The notes: a model not told the origin generated them from the sequence alone. Positions 23,097 to 41,102 are shown, numbered from the stretch's first letter. The stretch: 64,000 bases of DNA from Marasmius tenuissimus (GCA_029532415.1 JAQOTA010000053.1:3410001-3474000); one strand, 5' to 3'. Numbers and translations: made by a program.

Positions 23097-24528
23097 ATGT
23101 TATTGAGCAAACGTCTCTCGATGATCACCACTGCTATCCCACAGACAGGCCCAGGAGCACTGGCCACACCTACGGGTATGTCCCTCCGCGTTATCAACTC
23201 GTTGGGTCTTGCTGACGACATTCGGATAGATAAACCTGTCCTCAAATCCCTGAAATCTCCCATTCCACCCGGCGAACTCTCCGTGATAGAAAGATCCAAG
23301 CAGCTAGCGGCCTGGTCTGCTGTAGACGACTACGTGAAGCCCCATTACCGGGTGAGCTATGCCGTTGATCAGGGATTGAAAGTCTGTTGACACTGAGGAC
23401 GTTGAAGGTAATCGGCATTGGCTCTGGTGCGCTATCTTGTGGTTTCGATAAGGTCGTGTGTTGCTAAGCCTCCACCCAGGATCTACTGTACCATATGTTG
23501 TCGAACGAATCGTCAATCAAGGAGCAGAAGCCAACAAGGATCGTGTGTTCATCCCGACTGGTATCACCTATTAATTTCCTCTCCAAAGAAACGATATTAA
23601 CTCCCTTCCAGGCTTCCAGTCGAAGGAGCTTATCGTCACCTCTGGTCTCAACCTGGGGGACGTCGACCAATACCCAACCATCGACGTCACTTTGGACGGA
23701 GCCGACGAGTGAGTAAGACTCTCACACTTTTTACGCTCTGCTCTCAACCTTCCCAGAGTAGACACTCAGCTGAACTGTATCAAAGGAGGAGGAGCCTGTC
23801 ATCTCCGGGAAAAGGTTATAGCAGAGGCGGCCTTGACGTGAGTGACTCTCGGTTTCGACTGTGGATTCTACTCGCATCTGAATATGGGCTTTCTAGATTT
23901 ATCTTAGTTGCTGATTATCGCAAGAACGTGGAGCGCCTGGGTACGAACGTGAGCCAGTCAAGTAGCCGTTCTACGTCCGGCAGTTGAATTGACTATCTGT
24001 TTTTCTAGTTTAAGGCGGGTGTGCCGATTGAAGTTGTACCCTTCGCATACGCAAAGGTTCTAGGAAACTTGCATAATGTTCTCGGTTCGCCAAAAGCACA
24101 TCTCCGGATGGCCGTTGCGAAAGGTAAGATAACTCCGCATCCAACCGTCCGTCAACTCATCTAGATATAACATAGCGGGACCCGTAGTCACCGACAACGG
24201 CAACTTTGTGATCGATGCACCGTTTGATGAGGATACGATGAAGGATCCGTATACTGTGAGAGATGCCTCCTCAAGTCCGCCGACGCTCGAATATACTGAT
24301 CATTTCACCGGTGCTGTATAGATAATGGCGCAAATAAAAATGCTGACGGGAGTTGTTGAAGTGGGACTCTTCTGCCATATGGCAACTGCTGCATACTTTG
24401 GAAACCAGGTGAACACGCTTTACACTCTTCCCGGCCTATCAATGTTCAACTTTCTCTCCATGGCACAGGATGGAAGCGTCACTGTCAAGACCAACGATGG
24501 TCAAGTCAGACAAGTAGAATCCCAATAA
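23097..24528 (+). CDS. RKI1: Ribose-5-phosphate isomerase A
   Basis: Interconverts ribulose-5-phosphate and ribose-5-phosphate in the non-oxidative pentose phosphate pathway. Eleven exons: 23097-23175, 23230-23351, 23408-23426, 23480-23560, 23612-23708, 23757-23837, 23897-23948, 24009-24123, 24176-24255, 24322-24408 and 24469-24528, giving 290 residues. Substrate and catalytic motifs are intact: [52 protein letters not shown] and [12 protein letters not shown]. Exon 3 is only 19 bases. The N-terminal 25 residues before DKPVLKSLK are not conserved; translation might start at either of the ATGs at 23097 and 23121. Confidence 0.94.
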
Positions 24529-24938
24529 TATAGTACATCTAGGTAAAGCGGCCGAGATGCACGGATAGACATATAGTAGTACAGCGATTCTATAACACCG
24601 TCTAATTGCAGTCAATGAACGGACAGCCTCAGTACTGTTACACCGCCGGCCGCGACTGAGGCACGTCAATACGCCCTACAAGGCATCATGATCTATCGGC
24701 CGGTTATGCATTGCTCTCATTGCCACTATGTTGATCCTCAACCTGATTTTGAGTCGACCAGCGACTCTGGTTCAGCTTTTCTGAGGCAGTATAACCGTCC
24801 GCGGACCACCACGTGTGCACCGATCAAAAATCCGGATATTGAAAGAAAAAATGAATAAATCCGGACTCGGAGTCACGAACACTCATAAAGGGCAGAATCC
24901 ATTTGCGGGCCATTGCCTCTCCAACTATATCCTAACAA
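24529..24938. other. Intergenic region between RKI1 and ARO1
   Basis: RKI1 3' end and ARO1 promoter, same strand. No gene supported. Confidence 0.6.
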
Positions 24939-30001
<5,063 letters not shown>

Positions 30002-30212
30002 TCTTTCGGTTGTATGTACGTGTAAAATTAGGTCGACGGTGTATTAGACTGTAGAACATACCTAGAATCAAATTGGTTTCTTACTCTTTCGTTAAGGTTT
30101 AACGTCATTCAAGTATCCCAACACGAGGCGGAGTGTTCGTCCGCGTGAAGCATGGCGTTGTCCTGAGTAGAGAATAGAGACATTATGTGCTGGTACGAAT
30201 AAAAATCTGTGT
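30002..30212. terminator. Convergent 3' ends of ARO1 and NAM9
   Basis: 211 bases separate the two stop codons of converging genes, so both polyadenylation regions must lie here. No specific signal was assigned. Confidence 0.45.
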
Positions 30213-31292
30213 CTAGAATATCATCCCTGACGTGGTTGCCGCCCGCTTCTCAGCAGCCTTCCGCAAATGCTTCCTCTCCTTCTCAATGTTGATCTCACTG
30301 GGATCAAACGCACGGTCCTCCGGTCTCATAGACAAACGTTTTTGTGAGCGAATTCTCGGCTTGCGCTTCACATACCACTCCCAAGCGAAACGAACGACTT
30401 CACCATCAGCATCGAACGGCGTCGGGACTTCAGAGTATCCCGGACGGGCTGTTGGATGGCGGACGTAGACGGCTGAGCATGTTGCAAAGTTAGGCTCAAT
30501 GTACGCCGGAACGAAGAGCCACGGTGAGGCGTAGTGAGGAAGGTGGAAGGGTGTAAGGTCTGCTTTGTCGGATTCTTTGGCGTTGACTTCATCCCCGTAT
30601 TCGGCTGTCGGAGGTTTGAAGAAACGAATGGCAGAAGGGTCAACTGATATCATGTCTCCAGGTGCCAGTCGTGTGTTGGCATTGGTATGCTAGTTTCAAG
30701 TGAGTAAGGACTGGTCATAGAGTCACTGGAGTAACTCACCCGTTTTCCGTTGAGCAATACGTTGCCGTGGATGACAAGTCGACGAGCTTCATAGACGCTA
30801 TGAGCCAAACATGACCTGAAGACAACCACGTCTATCCGTCTCTCAACCTCTGCCAACACCAAACTTCCGACGGGAGCCATTCCACGTTTCTGTTCGTCCT
30901 CTTCGTATTCCTTTTCCCTCTTTTTCCGACCAGCATACTCTTCCAGCGCGTTCTTGTCGTCTCCCTTGATTGCTTTTCGAGGACGCACGTCGGGAATGTT
31001 GTCTGGTAGATACCAACGTTTGAATATCTTCTCGGGTATGTAGTCTCCGTGGTAGCCTCGTATTGCTTGTTTTGCCTTCCATCTTTGTTGAAAAAGTGTT
31101 TCCTGTGTGTCTTTGAACACGAGCTTGTGCTTCAGTGGTCCAATAGAACGTTGCCAAAGACTGTAAAGGTTTTTAGATGACCAGCTCTGGGGACATTGTG
31201 TCTGTGAAACGCGTGCATAATTTATCAAGAAAAGAAAAACGTACCATCCGAGGAAGAGCGCGAGCAATGTTGAATACATTTGGGTCCCGCAT
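30213..31292 (-). CDS. NAM9: Mitochondrial ribosomal protein S4 (uS4m)
   Basis: Small-subunit mitoribosome protein uS4m. Three exons: 31292-31245, 31186-30740 and 30689-30213, giving 323 residues. The start at 31292 opens MRDPNVFNIARALPRM and splices to SWSSKNLYSLWQR, the typical fungal uS4m N-terminus. The S4 RNA-binding domain is clear: LAEVERRIDVVVFRSCLAHS, EARRLVIHGNVLLNGKR, then LAPGDMISVDPSAI. The C-terminal extension with PHYASPWLFVPAYIEPNF and a Lys/Arg-rich end is characteristic of the mitochondrial form. A longer open frame from 31498 exists but lacks the conserved N-terminus. Confidence 0.92.
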
Positions 31293-31908
31293 CGTGAAAG
31301 CTCAGCCTGTGAGCAGATGCTGAACTTGGCGGTGGTTAGAAGCTTGCAGCCAACTTTTTCCGGGACGGAGTCGGCAGTTAGACCACGTGATGAAGACGCG
31401 TGCCCCAATGACCGATATGGCCGAGCCCATCTTCGAACTTTCGAGCTTGAGCTTGAGCTCGATTGTCCTCCGTAAACAGAGCTGTCACCATGGCCCAAAT
31501 AGTTAGCTTTGCTTCATCTTCATCTCTTCAGCAGTTGCAAATTTGCCGCGCTTTTTCAGCAGTAAAACTATCCGAGCGATGCTTCCTTTACATACACCAA
31601 GAATTGGAATTGACCTCCCTCTGAGATCCGAACTGACTCTCTCGTCATTGGAATTGGGATTTGCCCGACTGGCCATCTTGGCTGCTTGGCCAGTGAGCTC
31701 TATTGGCCCTCATTCAGCCTCACTCTGGCCTCCAGCAAAGGTGACGGTATAAACGAAGGCGATGGAATACTCGAGAACGTCGGAGAAGGATCGATCAAAA
31801 TTCACACAGCCACTTATATACAAAAATTTCTGTCGCGTCGATTAACCTTCACCTTGACTTTGAACCTAATCTCTTTCTCTTCTCTACTCTACTGCACGAA
31901 TTTCAATC
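31293..31908. promoter_or_regulatory. Divergent upstream region of NAM9 and SSE1
   Basis: 616 bases between the two starts. It must contain both promoters. I could not pick out a convincing heat-shock element by eye, though one would be expected for SSE1. Confidence 0.45.
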
Positions 31909-34492
31909 ATGGCTGTTGTCGGAATAGATTTTGGTACTCTAGCAAGCAAGGTGCGTCTCCTTAGCTGCTATTCTACAATCACTATTAACCTTGCTCTCTT
32001 TTTTTCCTGCTAGATCGGTGTCGCCAGGCATCGTGGAATCGATATCATCACTAATGAAGTTTCGAACCGTGCAACACCGTGCGTCCTACGATCTTGAATG
32101 CTTTGCTTGACCTGCTCACAAAAATCCTGCAGATCGCTGGTCGGATTTGGTCCAAAACAGAGGGCCATCGGTGAAGCCGCAAAAACACAGGAAACGTCCA
32201 ACTTCAAAAACACTATCGGCTGTCTGAAGCGTCTAGTTGGACGGACATTAAACGATCCTGATGTGCAACAAGTTGAGAAGAAGTTCATCAACGCGGCTTT
32301 GGTCGATGTGCAGGGAACAGTTGGCGTTGAGGTGCGATCTTTCAGTTTTTTTTTTCGACTTTTTTCCCCCCCTGTCAGTTTCTCACCTCGTTTCGACAAA
32401 CAGGTCTCATATCTCGGCGAGAAACAAAAGTTCTCGGCGACACAACTTGTTGGAATGTACCTGAACAAGCTTCGTGCAATAGCAGCGGCGGAGCTCAAGA
32501 CCGGCGTCTCCGACGTTGTCATTGCTGTACCAGGATGGTTCACAGATGTGCAACGGAGGGCAATTCTTGATGCTGCAGCAATTGCGGGACTCAATGTTCT
32601 CCGTCTTGTCAACGACACCACCGCTGCTGCCCTCGGCTACGGTATCACCAAGTCCGACCTCCCCGAAGTAGACAACCCAAGGCATGTTTGCTTCATCGAT
32701 GTTGGTTATTCGTCACTGTCGGTCTCCATCGTTGCCTTTTCGAAAGGACAGCTCATAGTAAAGAGCACCGCGTACAACCGCAATCTCGGTGGGAGGGACA
32801 TCGATCACGCTCTTGTCCGCCATTTCGCGGAGGAATTCAAGACTAAGTACAAGATCGATGTCCTCTCTAACCCCAAAGCCACATTCCGTCTCTCTGCCGG
32901 CTGTGAGCGTCTCAAGAAGGTCCTCTCCGCCAACAGCGAAGCGCCCATTAACGTCGAGTCGATCATGAACGACATTGATGCCTCTTCCAAACTCACCCGC
33001 GACGAACTTGAGGGCCTCATCGCCGAATTGCTCAAGGGAATCACTGGACCCATCGAGCAAGCAATTGCTGACTCCGGCCTCTCCGTCGACGAGATTGACT
33101 CCATCGAACTCATCGGTGGTTCCAGCCGTGTTCCCTCCGTCAAATCCCTCGTCCAATCCGTCTTCCCCAACAAAACCCTCTCCTTCACCCTCAACCAAGA
33201 TGAAGCCGTCGCCCGCGGCGCAACCTTCACCTGTGCCATGCTCTCCCCCGTCTTCCGCGTCCGTGATTTCCACATGGGCGATGTCTCCCACTACCCCATC
33301 AAGGTGCACTGGACACCCACCCCCACCGACCCAGAAGAAGACACCGAGCTCGTCGTCTTCAACGCCGGTAACCCTATTCCCTCCACCAAGATCCTCTCCT
33401 TCTACCGCAAAGAGCCTTTCGAGATCGAGGCCTCTTACGCAGAGCCCTCCAAACTCCCTGGCGGCATCAACCCGTGGGTGGGCAGATTCACTGCCAAGGA
33501 CGTTCCTGCCGAGGCCAACGGCGACGCGACCTGCGTCAAGCTCAAGACCAGGCTCAATGCCCATGGTATCATGTCGTTCGAGAACGCTTACGTTGAGCAT
33601 ATCGAGGAGAAGGAGGACACCCAGGCGATGGACGTCGAAGGCCAGGATGGTGCTGCTGCACCGCCGAAGAAGAAGAAGGTGGTGAAGAAGGTTGACATCA
33701 AGTTCATTGCTGGACATTCGTCTCTCGACAAGACGATCCTTGAGAGCTGGAAGGAGCAGGAGAGCCAGATGGCTGCCAACGACAAGCTTGTCATGGACAC
33801 TGAGGTACGCGATTCTGTCTTGGTTTTCGAGTGCGATGTCGACCAACTTTCGTTGATCATAGGACCGTAAGAACGCCCTTGAGGAGTACGTCTACGACAC
33901 TCGTGGCAAGCTCGACGACCGTTATGCACCTTTCGTCACCCCAGACGAGAAATCTAAGTTGCTTGCCGCGCTCCAGGAGGGTGAGGATTGGCTTTACAGC
34001 GAGGAAGGCGAGGACGCCACCAAGTCCGCCTACGTGTCGCGTCTCGACGGCCTCAAAGTTCTTGGTGACCCCATCACCTTCCGTTGGAGAGAACACGAAG
34101 AGCGCAACAAAGCTGTCAGCCAACTCCGCGAAACCCTCAACAGCTATATGTCCCAAGCCACCTCGAACGAGGAGAAGTTCAACCACATCGACGAGAAGGA
34201 CAAGAGTGCTGTCGTTGAGAAGGTTGCCACCGTTCAGAAGTGGCTCGAGGACCAGCTTATCAGGCAGTTGGAGAAGCCCAAGTATGTCGATCCCGTGTTG
34301 ACCACTGCGGAGATTGGCAAAAAGAGAGACGAGGTCATCTACTTCGCCACTCCTATCCTCACCAAGCCGAAGCCCAAGCCTCCCGTCGTCCCCACCTCCG
34401 GTACTAACACCCCCAAGACTGGAAAGGAGACTCCCGAACCGAAGTCTGAGGGCCAGAAGGACAACGGTCCTCCAGAGATGGATGTAGACTAG
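31909..34492 (+). CDS. SSE1: Hsp110 chaperone / Hsp70 nucleotide-exchange factor
   Basis: Sse1/Hsp110 is the cytosolic nucleotide-exchange factor and holdase partner of Hsp70. Five exons: 31909-31950, 32014-32078, 32133-32331, 32404-33804 and 33863-34492, giving 778 residues, within the usual Hsp110 size. It begins MAVVGIDFGTLASKIGVAR, the Hsp110 form of the ATPase phosphate-1 loop. Further motifs are VIAVPGWFTDVQRRAILDAA, LRLVNDTTAAALGYGI, FIDVGYSSLSVSIVAF and IELIGGSSRVPSVKSLV. The extended acidic loop and a Lys-rich, Pro-rich C-terminus ending EMDVD are also as expected. It is on the opposite strand from both neighbours. Confidence 0.96.
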
Positions 34493-34824
34493 ATACCGAA
34501 CCGATACAACCCCTGTACAACGACGAGCATAGACTCAATGTGCTACTAGAATCTTTGCTGTAATACTCTCACATACGTAGTTCTCATGAATTGAATACTC
34601 GAAATAATAGCGTGTTTCGATAGGGAATATATTGAGCGCAAGTACTTGAGATTACATGCATTTTAATACATCAAAAAGGAATAAATCGTGAATTGTGGTA
34701 GATTGTTCGACTTAGATCTCACTCCCTAAATCAAAAAGTGTATCGAAATCGTCGAATGGCGGCTGGTGGTGGTTAGTTTCCTGATTTGCTCCCAAGTGAG
34801 TGAACTAACTCACTACATGCGCCT
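34493..34824. terminator. Convergent 3' ends of SSE1 and the disordered-protein gene
   Basis: AT-rich 3' region between two converging stop codons (332 bases). No other element was seen. Confidence 0.45.
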
Positions 34825-37800
34825 TCAACGAGGCTGGGGTGGGTGCACATATCGCCTATCATCAGAACGGTAGGTATTAGGATAATTGCCCCCGCCGGGC
34901 ACCCCACCCCTCGGTGGACTTCTCGGACGATCATACGCCCCAGGATAGTCAGGCCGTCTGTATTCTGCTCTCTCTACAGGGAGGGGCGGCCGTGGATCGT
35001 AGTCCTGAGGTGGATATCTGGCTGGTGGCGCGGAGGAGACAGGCTCTCTGGGTCTAGGATAGCTACCAGGTCCACTAGAATAGCTATCATCCCGAGGTCT
35101 TTTGAGAGGGGGTCTATCGTCCATAGCAGACGCTGTAGGCCTCCGGGGACTAGGGCTTCTCTGCCTGATACGAGCGGAAGCTGCCAGAGCAACAGCGGAC
35201 TGGGGGTGACCGTGTGGATTTGGGGTTGCCATCGGGTCGTACCTAGGTCTGTCATTATACGGACGAGTTTCGTAGTTTAAGGGACGATCCCGTGAAGGGG
35301 ATCTAGCAGGAGGATAGATGTTCAACTGCGCGGCCCTCCTATTGTCGTGTTCATCGCGGGTTTCCCATCCTGGTGCACCACGAGATGGTAGAGGTAGTGA
35401 AGGTGTGGAGTTGTGGGGAGCAGGCGCAGGCGGTGCTCGTTCATAGCGTTCCTTCTCAGGAGGGTAGGGTGGCCTCGACGACTTCCAATAAGGGTCGTCT
35501 TCAGCGGCAGGCCATTCTCTCCTGCGGTCTCCATCGCGGCTGTAGTCGTATGTAGGGTTTGAAGAAGGGTTTGGAGGATAGTCCCTCGAAGGGGGTGCAG
35601 ACAATCGCCGATCTCTGTCGTTGTAAGGCACTGGAGGTTGAGATGATGTTGGAGGGGGGTACACTCTGCGATCCCGGTCGTACGGAGGCGAGTAACGTCC
35701 ATTGTAGCGTTCTGGATACCTGGATGGATCCATATCAGGTCGATCACGCTCCCTTTCCCTATCCAAGTACGGCCTTTCATCCGGGCGGTAGCTATTCGCG
35801 CCGGGGGGAGGAACTGCGCTGGGAAGCCTCTCCCTTGAGCTCTCTCGGTGAGCAGGTCTGTACACATCGTGCCTCCCGCCCCCTCCTGTAACACTAGTTG
35901 CAGGAGAATGGCCCCTGGTCGCAGAGGCTGAAACAGAGCTAGACCTGACACCTGTGTTGTGAGTAGTGACATTCCGACCATCGCGAGGTGGGTATCTTCC
36001 AGTAGAATCCACAGGCGTCGCCGGAGATGTAGGAGCGTTAGAGATCGAATCACGAGTCAACGATCGCCCACGTTCACTAGTTACAGAAGGAGGCCCAGTT
36101 CCTGCCAAATTGGATGCCAAAGCCCTCGCGGGACCAGTAGGGACATCAGGCCCACCCATGTTCCTGTCTCGGAAGTCGCGACTGGCTGCGGATCTTGGGA
36201 GAACACCAGGGCCACCAACGCCAGAATTTACACTACCGGATGCTGGAGTAATCCTCTGTTCAAGTGTGGGTTGAGAGGCAGATGCAGACGAAACCATATC
36301 GTTGCCGACGGCGCTGGGAGATTGGGGTGGAAGGCTTGGTCCTCCTCGAGCAGGCGGTGGATTGAGGCGTTCTTGTAGTGAAGGGAGCCGGTCGCCGATT
36401 CGCTCTTCGAGGGTGGGCACACGGCCTTCCTCTGGAGTAGCCTGCAGTTGAGATGATTGCGTAGCAGGAGGCCTGATAGCCCGATCGTCTGCGTTTCTTT
36501 TGGCCGGTCCCGTTGGCAATGAAGGGGTAGATAAGGCAGACGAGACATATGGTTGCGAAGAACCGTTAGCAACACGAGACTCGGCAAGGGAACCTCGAGG
36601 TTCTGTAGGAGGTCCCATAGGATCATCTACATAGGGAGCCCGGCGTTCGTATTCACGTTCGTCCAAACGCTGAGAGGGAGGTGGTGGGTATCTGTCGCGG
36701 TCTCGAGCATCGTACCTTGGAGGGAAGCGATCACGTTCATCAAGAGGGCGTGCATTGGGCCGGTCATCACGACGACGGTCCTCGTCGTTGGAGTCATATC
36801 TGCGCGGAGGATAGATAGCTGGTTCGTGTCTTCGAGGATCAGAAAGTCTCCTTTCATTTCCCCCATAACGCACATCAGAGTTGCGTCGTTCGCGGTCCCA
36901 GGCTTCTCGGTCTCGTTCCCCATCGCGTTCCCTCGGGTCATAATACCGAGGCTCTCGACCGACAACAGAGGGTTGAGCGGAGCCGTTGGAAATAGGTAAC
37001 GGCACAGAGTCCCGTCGAGGTATAAACTCTCTGGAACTCAAGTCGTCAGGATATGAACCAGGCCTTGAATCGGGGTACTGAGAGTTGTTGTCGTCAGAGC
37101 GAGACATGCGGGTGGCTAAAGGCGCGGTATTATTTGCGTTCGGTATCTGCATAGCATTGTCTCCCAAGGGGTCGTATATGGTGGGATTTTTGCTATCGGG
37201 AGGGTAATTTGAAGGCTTGACAGCAGAACTAGAGCCGGCGCCAGAGGGATGAGACTGTGAGATTTGCGCTCCCATACCTTGCGAAATCTAGGCAAGAAAA
37301 CTCATGTTAGAAGAGTTAACCAGCGAGAAGAGTGGCACACACGTTATGCCCGCTTGACCCAGCGCCTGCCTTTCGCATCATGTCCTTGCTCTGAAGACGA
37401 GGAGGTCGACTTGCATCGTCGTCTAAAGCTCCCAGAGCGGTCGACTGAGCTTGCTGAGCAGAAGATTCGATTTCACCCAGGTAAAGCTGCGCCAATGCCA
37501 GTGGATTAGGAGCGGTGGTAAATAATTCATGTTGGCCATTTTTAATCATTTGCTTGAGATTTTCGAGTTTTTCAAGATCGTTGTCGCCTGGAATATGAGG
37601 AGTAGGATCCTGTGGCATATACTGGGCTTGCTGAGGTAGATTGCCTGCGAAATTATTGAAACCGAAACCAGACATTACAGGATTGAAGGCATGGGTCATA
37701 GCGGAGCCTTGCTGAGCGAGATCCTCGGTATTGCCGTTATTGTTGTTAGAATGATGATGGTGGTTGGTAGAAAAGACGGTATCTGAGTCGCCTGTGAGGG

Positions 37801-37891
37801 TAGTGACTGTTCGTTCGCGATGTTGATGGGGGTTGCGCCCCTTGCGCTGTTTCTTGTTTTGCCTTGCTGACATTGGTGGGCGCCTTGTCAT
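34825..37891 (-). CDS. Long disordered Arg/Pro/Ser-rich protein of unknown function
   Basis: Not recognised. Two exons, 37891-37343 and 37287-34825, give 1003 residues in one frame. The N-terminal 180 residues include a basic start (MTRRPPMSARQNKKQRKGRN), His/Asn runs and one ordered-looking helix (DLEKLENLKQMIKNGQHELF). The remainder is low complexity, dominated by Arg, Pro, Asp, Tyr and Ser, with many RD/RE dipeptides and repeated YPP, RYD and PPR motifs. This composition recalls RNA-processing or condensate-forming proteins with RS/RD-like tails, but that is inference. It has no transmembrane segment or catalytic motif. The intron is well formed (donor GTGTGT, acceptor TGCCTAG). Confidence 0.75.
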
Positions 37892-38259
37892 TTCAACATT
37901 CTCGATCAGTTCGCTAGGCTATGCAAGTTGACCCCTCTCACCTGTCCCCTGGGTATCGAGTTCCTTCCTGTGGTCCCTTTTGGGCAGCGAATTTTCGCTG
38001 GGTATGACTTTGGCAGAAGAAATGGGCGGACACGGGTGTTCACGTCTTTGTAACGTTTGTTTGCACCCGTTGCTCAGAGTCACTGACGTGACTGAGAAAA
38101 TTGTTCTGATCCGATCTAGTACTTGTACATTCATGACTGAACTTCTACATACAGCGCTCAATGCACCTGGGATCAAACCAATAGGCCTCAAATTTCCTCG
38201 TTGGCTCCTCTGTATAGGATCAGGTTAGGAAACGGCCCATGGAGGTGCTTGAAAACGGC
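37892..38259. other. Intergenic region, or last exon of the siderophore synthetase
   Basis: Mostly the promoter of the gene starting at 37891. A good acceptor with branch site (CTAAC, then TATACAG) lies on the minus strand at about 38215. If used, the upstream gene would run on to a stop at 37919, only 28 bases from the next ATG, which seems too tight. Confidence 0.4.
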
Positions 38260-40418
38260 TCATAAGAACAGGCCAGAACTGTAGAAAATGGCACTCACGA
38301 AACGATACATGCCCTGCATCCTCATTCTCATGAAACACTTTCCGGGGAAAGTCTTCCGTTCTGGGGAAAGCCACGCCGCGTACAGACTATGGTCGCGCGG
38401 AATATTCTCCCTCAACAGCTTTCGTACGATTTCCCACCCTACACCATTGTAATGGAGCCCCAGAACGCGTATGAGCTGTTGGAAGTGATTGTGGAATACT
38501 GTGTGGTACATCCTCGCGTAGACGTCGTCGAGGTCTGGGGCAATAATGCTGTGACCTTCCACCGCATCGAGCTCGACGCCAGTGGTAGCATGAAGGGTCG
38601 GAGGGTGGACACGGATGCCGCCAAAGTCCCGAATGATAAAACCTAAAATTTTCTTTGTCTTCGAGTCGAAACGAGCAACGCAATTCTGTGGATGAGCTTC
38701 GAAGGCAACTCCGTTGTGTATCACAGACGGCAGGAATGCTTTGAAGAACATGCTAACAAACCTGCGTTACCATGCAGGGTTTGTGAATAGAACACTCTGT
38801 GAAGAGGGGAAGCACATACTCTTCTAGCCATGTGATACGCTTCTGTTCTGTGTTCAGACCAAAAACACGTATCACCGCCGGCAAATCCCCTCCTGGTCCT
38901 GCATGACCGCTCTCAACTAGAGCAGTACAGACAATCAATCTCTCCCCGCGTTGCTCATATCCCATATCGTGGCTCTCCCGAACGATGGCAGCACAATGCC
39001 TCGCCACATCGCTCTCAGGATGCGAATGGACCACACTCGCTAATTCCTTCGCAACAGTCAGAATTTCGGGGTCCATCTTGACAACAGGGGCCACCTGTGC
39101 AGAGAACCGAGGACCCAGATATGCGGAGGCGGGGGAGATTGTGCGAACGGCTGATGTCAACTTGATTCCGACCCCGAGCTTGAGGTGAAGGTTCCGGTAA
39201 ACCCCCGGAAGGATAACTGACCTGAAGGGCCCTGTCAGTAGGGGATATTCAGCTCATTAGATATGACTTCGCACCGAATACTTTGTTGGGCAAGAATGGG
39301 TACGTTGAAGCAAGGAGGGTGTATGGTTGCCTCCTTGAACTTGTCCTGAATGTGTGCGACTTGAAGCTCATGAATCGGGACAACAACATGGCCCTCGGGC
39401 ACGCACAACTCCTCCCCTGCGGCGTCACAAGCAGCATCGAGGACAGGCTTCGTGAGGCCCACAAAGTCATTGGTGACCTTCAGACTCGAGGTGGGCAGCG
39501 AAACAAACCGAAGTTTCGCGTGATACAAATCAAAACTTCCTGGGGAAACGTCCGGCATCGGCGACAAGAACATTCTTGTTTTGTGCATCTAAATAGCACG
39601 GTGTGAGAATTGAGAGGTGTCAATGCCGATCACCCACACGCACTGGATGAGTAGGATGTCCCTCAACAATCGACTGCTCCCATTCGATGCTCGAAGAGGT
39701 GAACAGAGGCGCCTTCGGCGGATGTTTGAAAGAGTGTGCTTATCATACAGTCAGCGGTTCGTTCATTCTCGAGAGACAGTGCCTTTACCTTGCCAGATGA
39801 TGGAACTTTCAAATTCTTCTGCAATCTCCTTAATCATGGATTCCTGTACCCCGTAGCTTTCGGCAAAAGCTTGCCATAAAGACAACGGCCCTTCGGAAGG
39901 AACCAGCTTAGCAGAGACGGGAAGCCCCCATCCGGCGCCAGATATGAGGGTGAGGAGCGCCTTGGAGAGCTCGAGATGCTGGCGTAATGGTTGAAGAATG
40001 AAATTAGTTCGGGACAAGATGGGAATAAAAGTAATACCTTAGTCGTTTCTGCGTCTCCATCGAGTCTGAAGACGAGAGGGAGCATGTCTAGAGGATCTAG
40101 TAAACCAATCTCTCGGCCACGAGGATCTGAACTGTCGTGCTTGAAAACGGGTATATGCCGCAACGGTACGACAGCAAGGACATCTTGTAGCTCATATGAT
40201 ACCTCGAGAGATGGCGGTGGCCGTGATGATAGTGATCCTGACAAGACAACGCAGATACCTGTAGCCTCAAAACCTTCGATGCTGAAGTACAGGGCCCGAA
40301 CTAATGACTCCGTTACAAGGCAAGACAACAACCGGGATGATGTTGCGAACACTGCGCGGGGTGTAGGTTCGAGGTAGCGTGCCAAAGTTGGCAAGGAAAG
40401 AAGATTGTGAGTCGCCAT
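38260..40418 (-). CDS. IucA/IucC-type (NIS) siderophore synthetase
   Basis: NRPS-independent siderophore synthetases adenylate a carboxylate such as citrate and join it to an amine, hydroxylamine or alcohol. Six exons: 40418-40038, 39978-39789, 39738-39644, 39588-39275, 39221-38820 and 38761-38260, about 627 residues, the usual size. Key family motifs are visible after splicing: EQSIVEGHPTHPMHKTRMF (ATP-binding lid), FEAHPQNCVARFD and GFIIRDFGGIRVH (catalytic core), and the FhuF-like C-terminal part with KCFMRMRM. The substrate class (A, B or C) cannot be told from sequence alone. The last 12 codons are uncertain, because a donor (GTGAGT) at about 38302 could replace them with another exon. 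It shares a 684-base upstream region with a divergent acetyltransferase. Confidence 0.88.
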
Positions 40419-41102
40419 CTAACGTGAAGCCTGTGAGTGAAAGAAGGGCTACAAGTGTTGGACCCACCCATTATCGTGGTGCCTGCGATCCTCTTATGAG
40501 ATGCTTTCAATGCGGGCCCAAGCATGCAGCCCGTGAGATGACGTGCCTACATTCCTGCAAAGAGACGTGGAAGAGGGCTGATAGGATCATTGACTATCGT
40601 TGCTTATTCCTAATATGAGGCTCGAAGATGAAAGTTGGCTGAAATCATCCCACACTCATGAGAGTTTGTGGCACGTTGTGGAAAGCCTTCAGTGGTGGAG
40701 CGCCGCTCAGCAGGTGGGCCTGGTGCTCACGTGGGCGTTTCGCTCCCAGTCTAATGTTATGATCTCACAAGCCCAATCCAACTCTGGAGGCAAGGATGAA
40801 CCATGCCAAATTTCTCGGGTGTAGCGCAGCTATACGTCCTCAGCCAATAACTGGTCATAAAACTCCAGGGTAATGGGATTATCCTGGGCGTGGCACGTGC
40901 CGATCCAAAAATGAGTCAAGAACTCGGCGGGAGTTTTTCACTCAACCCCAGCTCTCACCTACCTATCTTTTGCTGCTAACTGCGTCAGTGTGCCTTGGGA
41001 GCTTCTTGTACCATAAATCGCAAGGTGCGTGTAAAGATCAATTCAAAGATGATCGCTGATACATACGGACCTCTAGGCAACAGACTTCCCAGAATACGAG
41101 CA
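40419..41102. promoter_or_regulatory. Divergent upstream region of siderophore synthetase and acetyltransferase
   Basis: Both genes start from this 684-base stretch. A GGATAA site lies on the minus strand at about 40879-40884. GATA-type sites of this kind bind iron-responsive repressors (SRE/Urbs1) in fungi, but one site is weak evidence. No other gene is supported here. Confidence 0.4.

Noticed and set aside
32975..33685. A 236-codon Ser/Pro-rich frame overlapping SSE1 on the same strand
   Set aside because: It lies wholly inside the conserved Hsp110 exon in another frame, with composition explained by the codon bias.
32713..33846. A 377-codon open frame antisense to SSE1
   Set aside because: It is the exact mirror of a highly codon-biased conserved exon, has no family motif and no splice context. 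It is a compositional shadow.
37919..38214. A possible extra 3' exon of the siderophore synthetase
   Set aside because: The acceptor and branch site look good, but the resulting tail lacks family similarity and would end 28 bases before the next gene's ATG. Noted as an alternative only.
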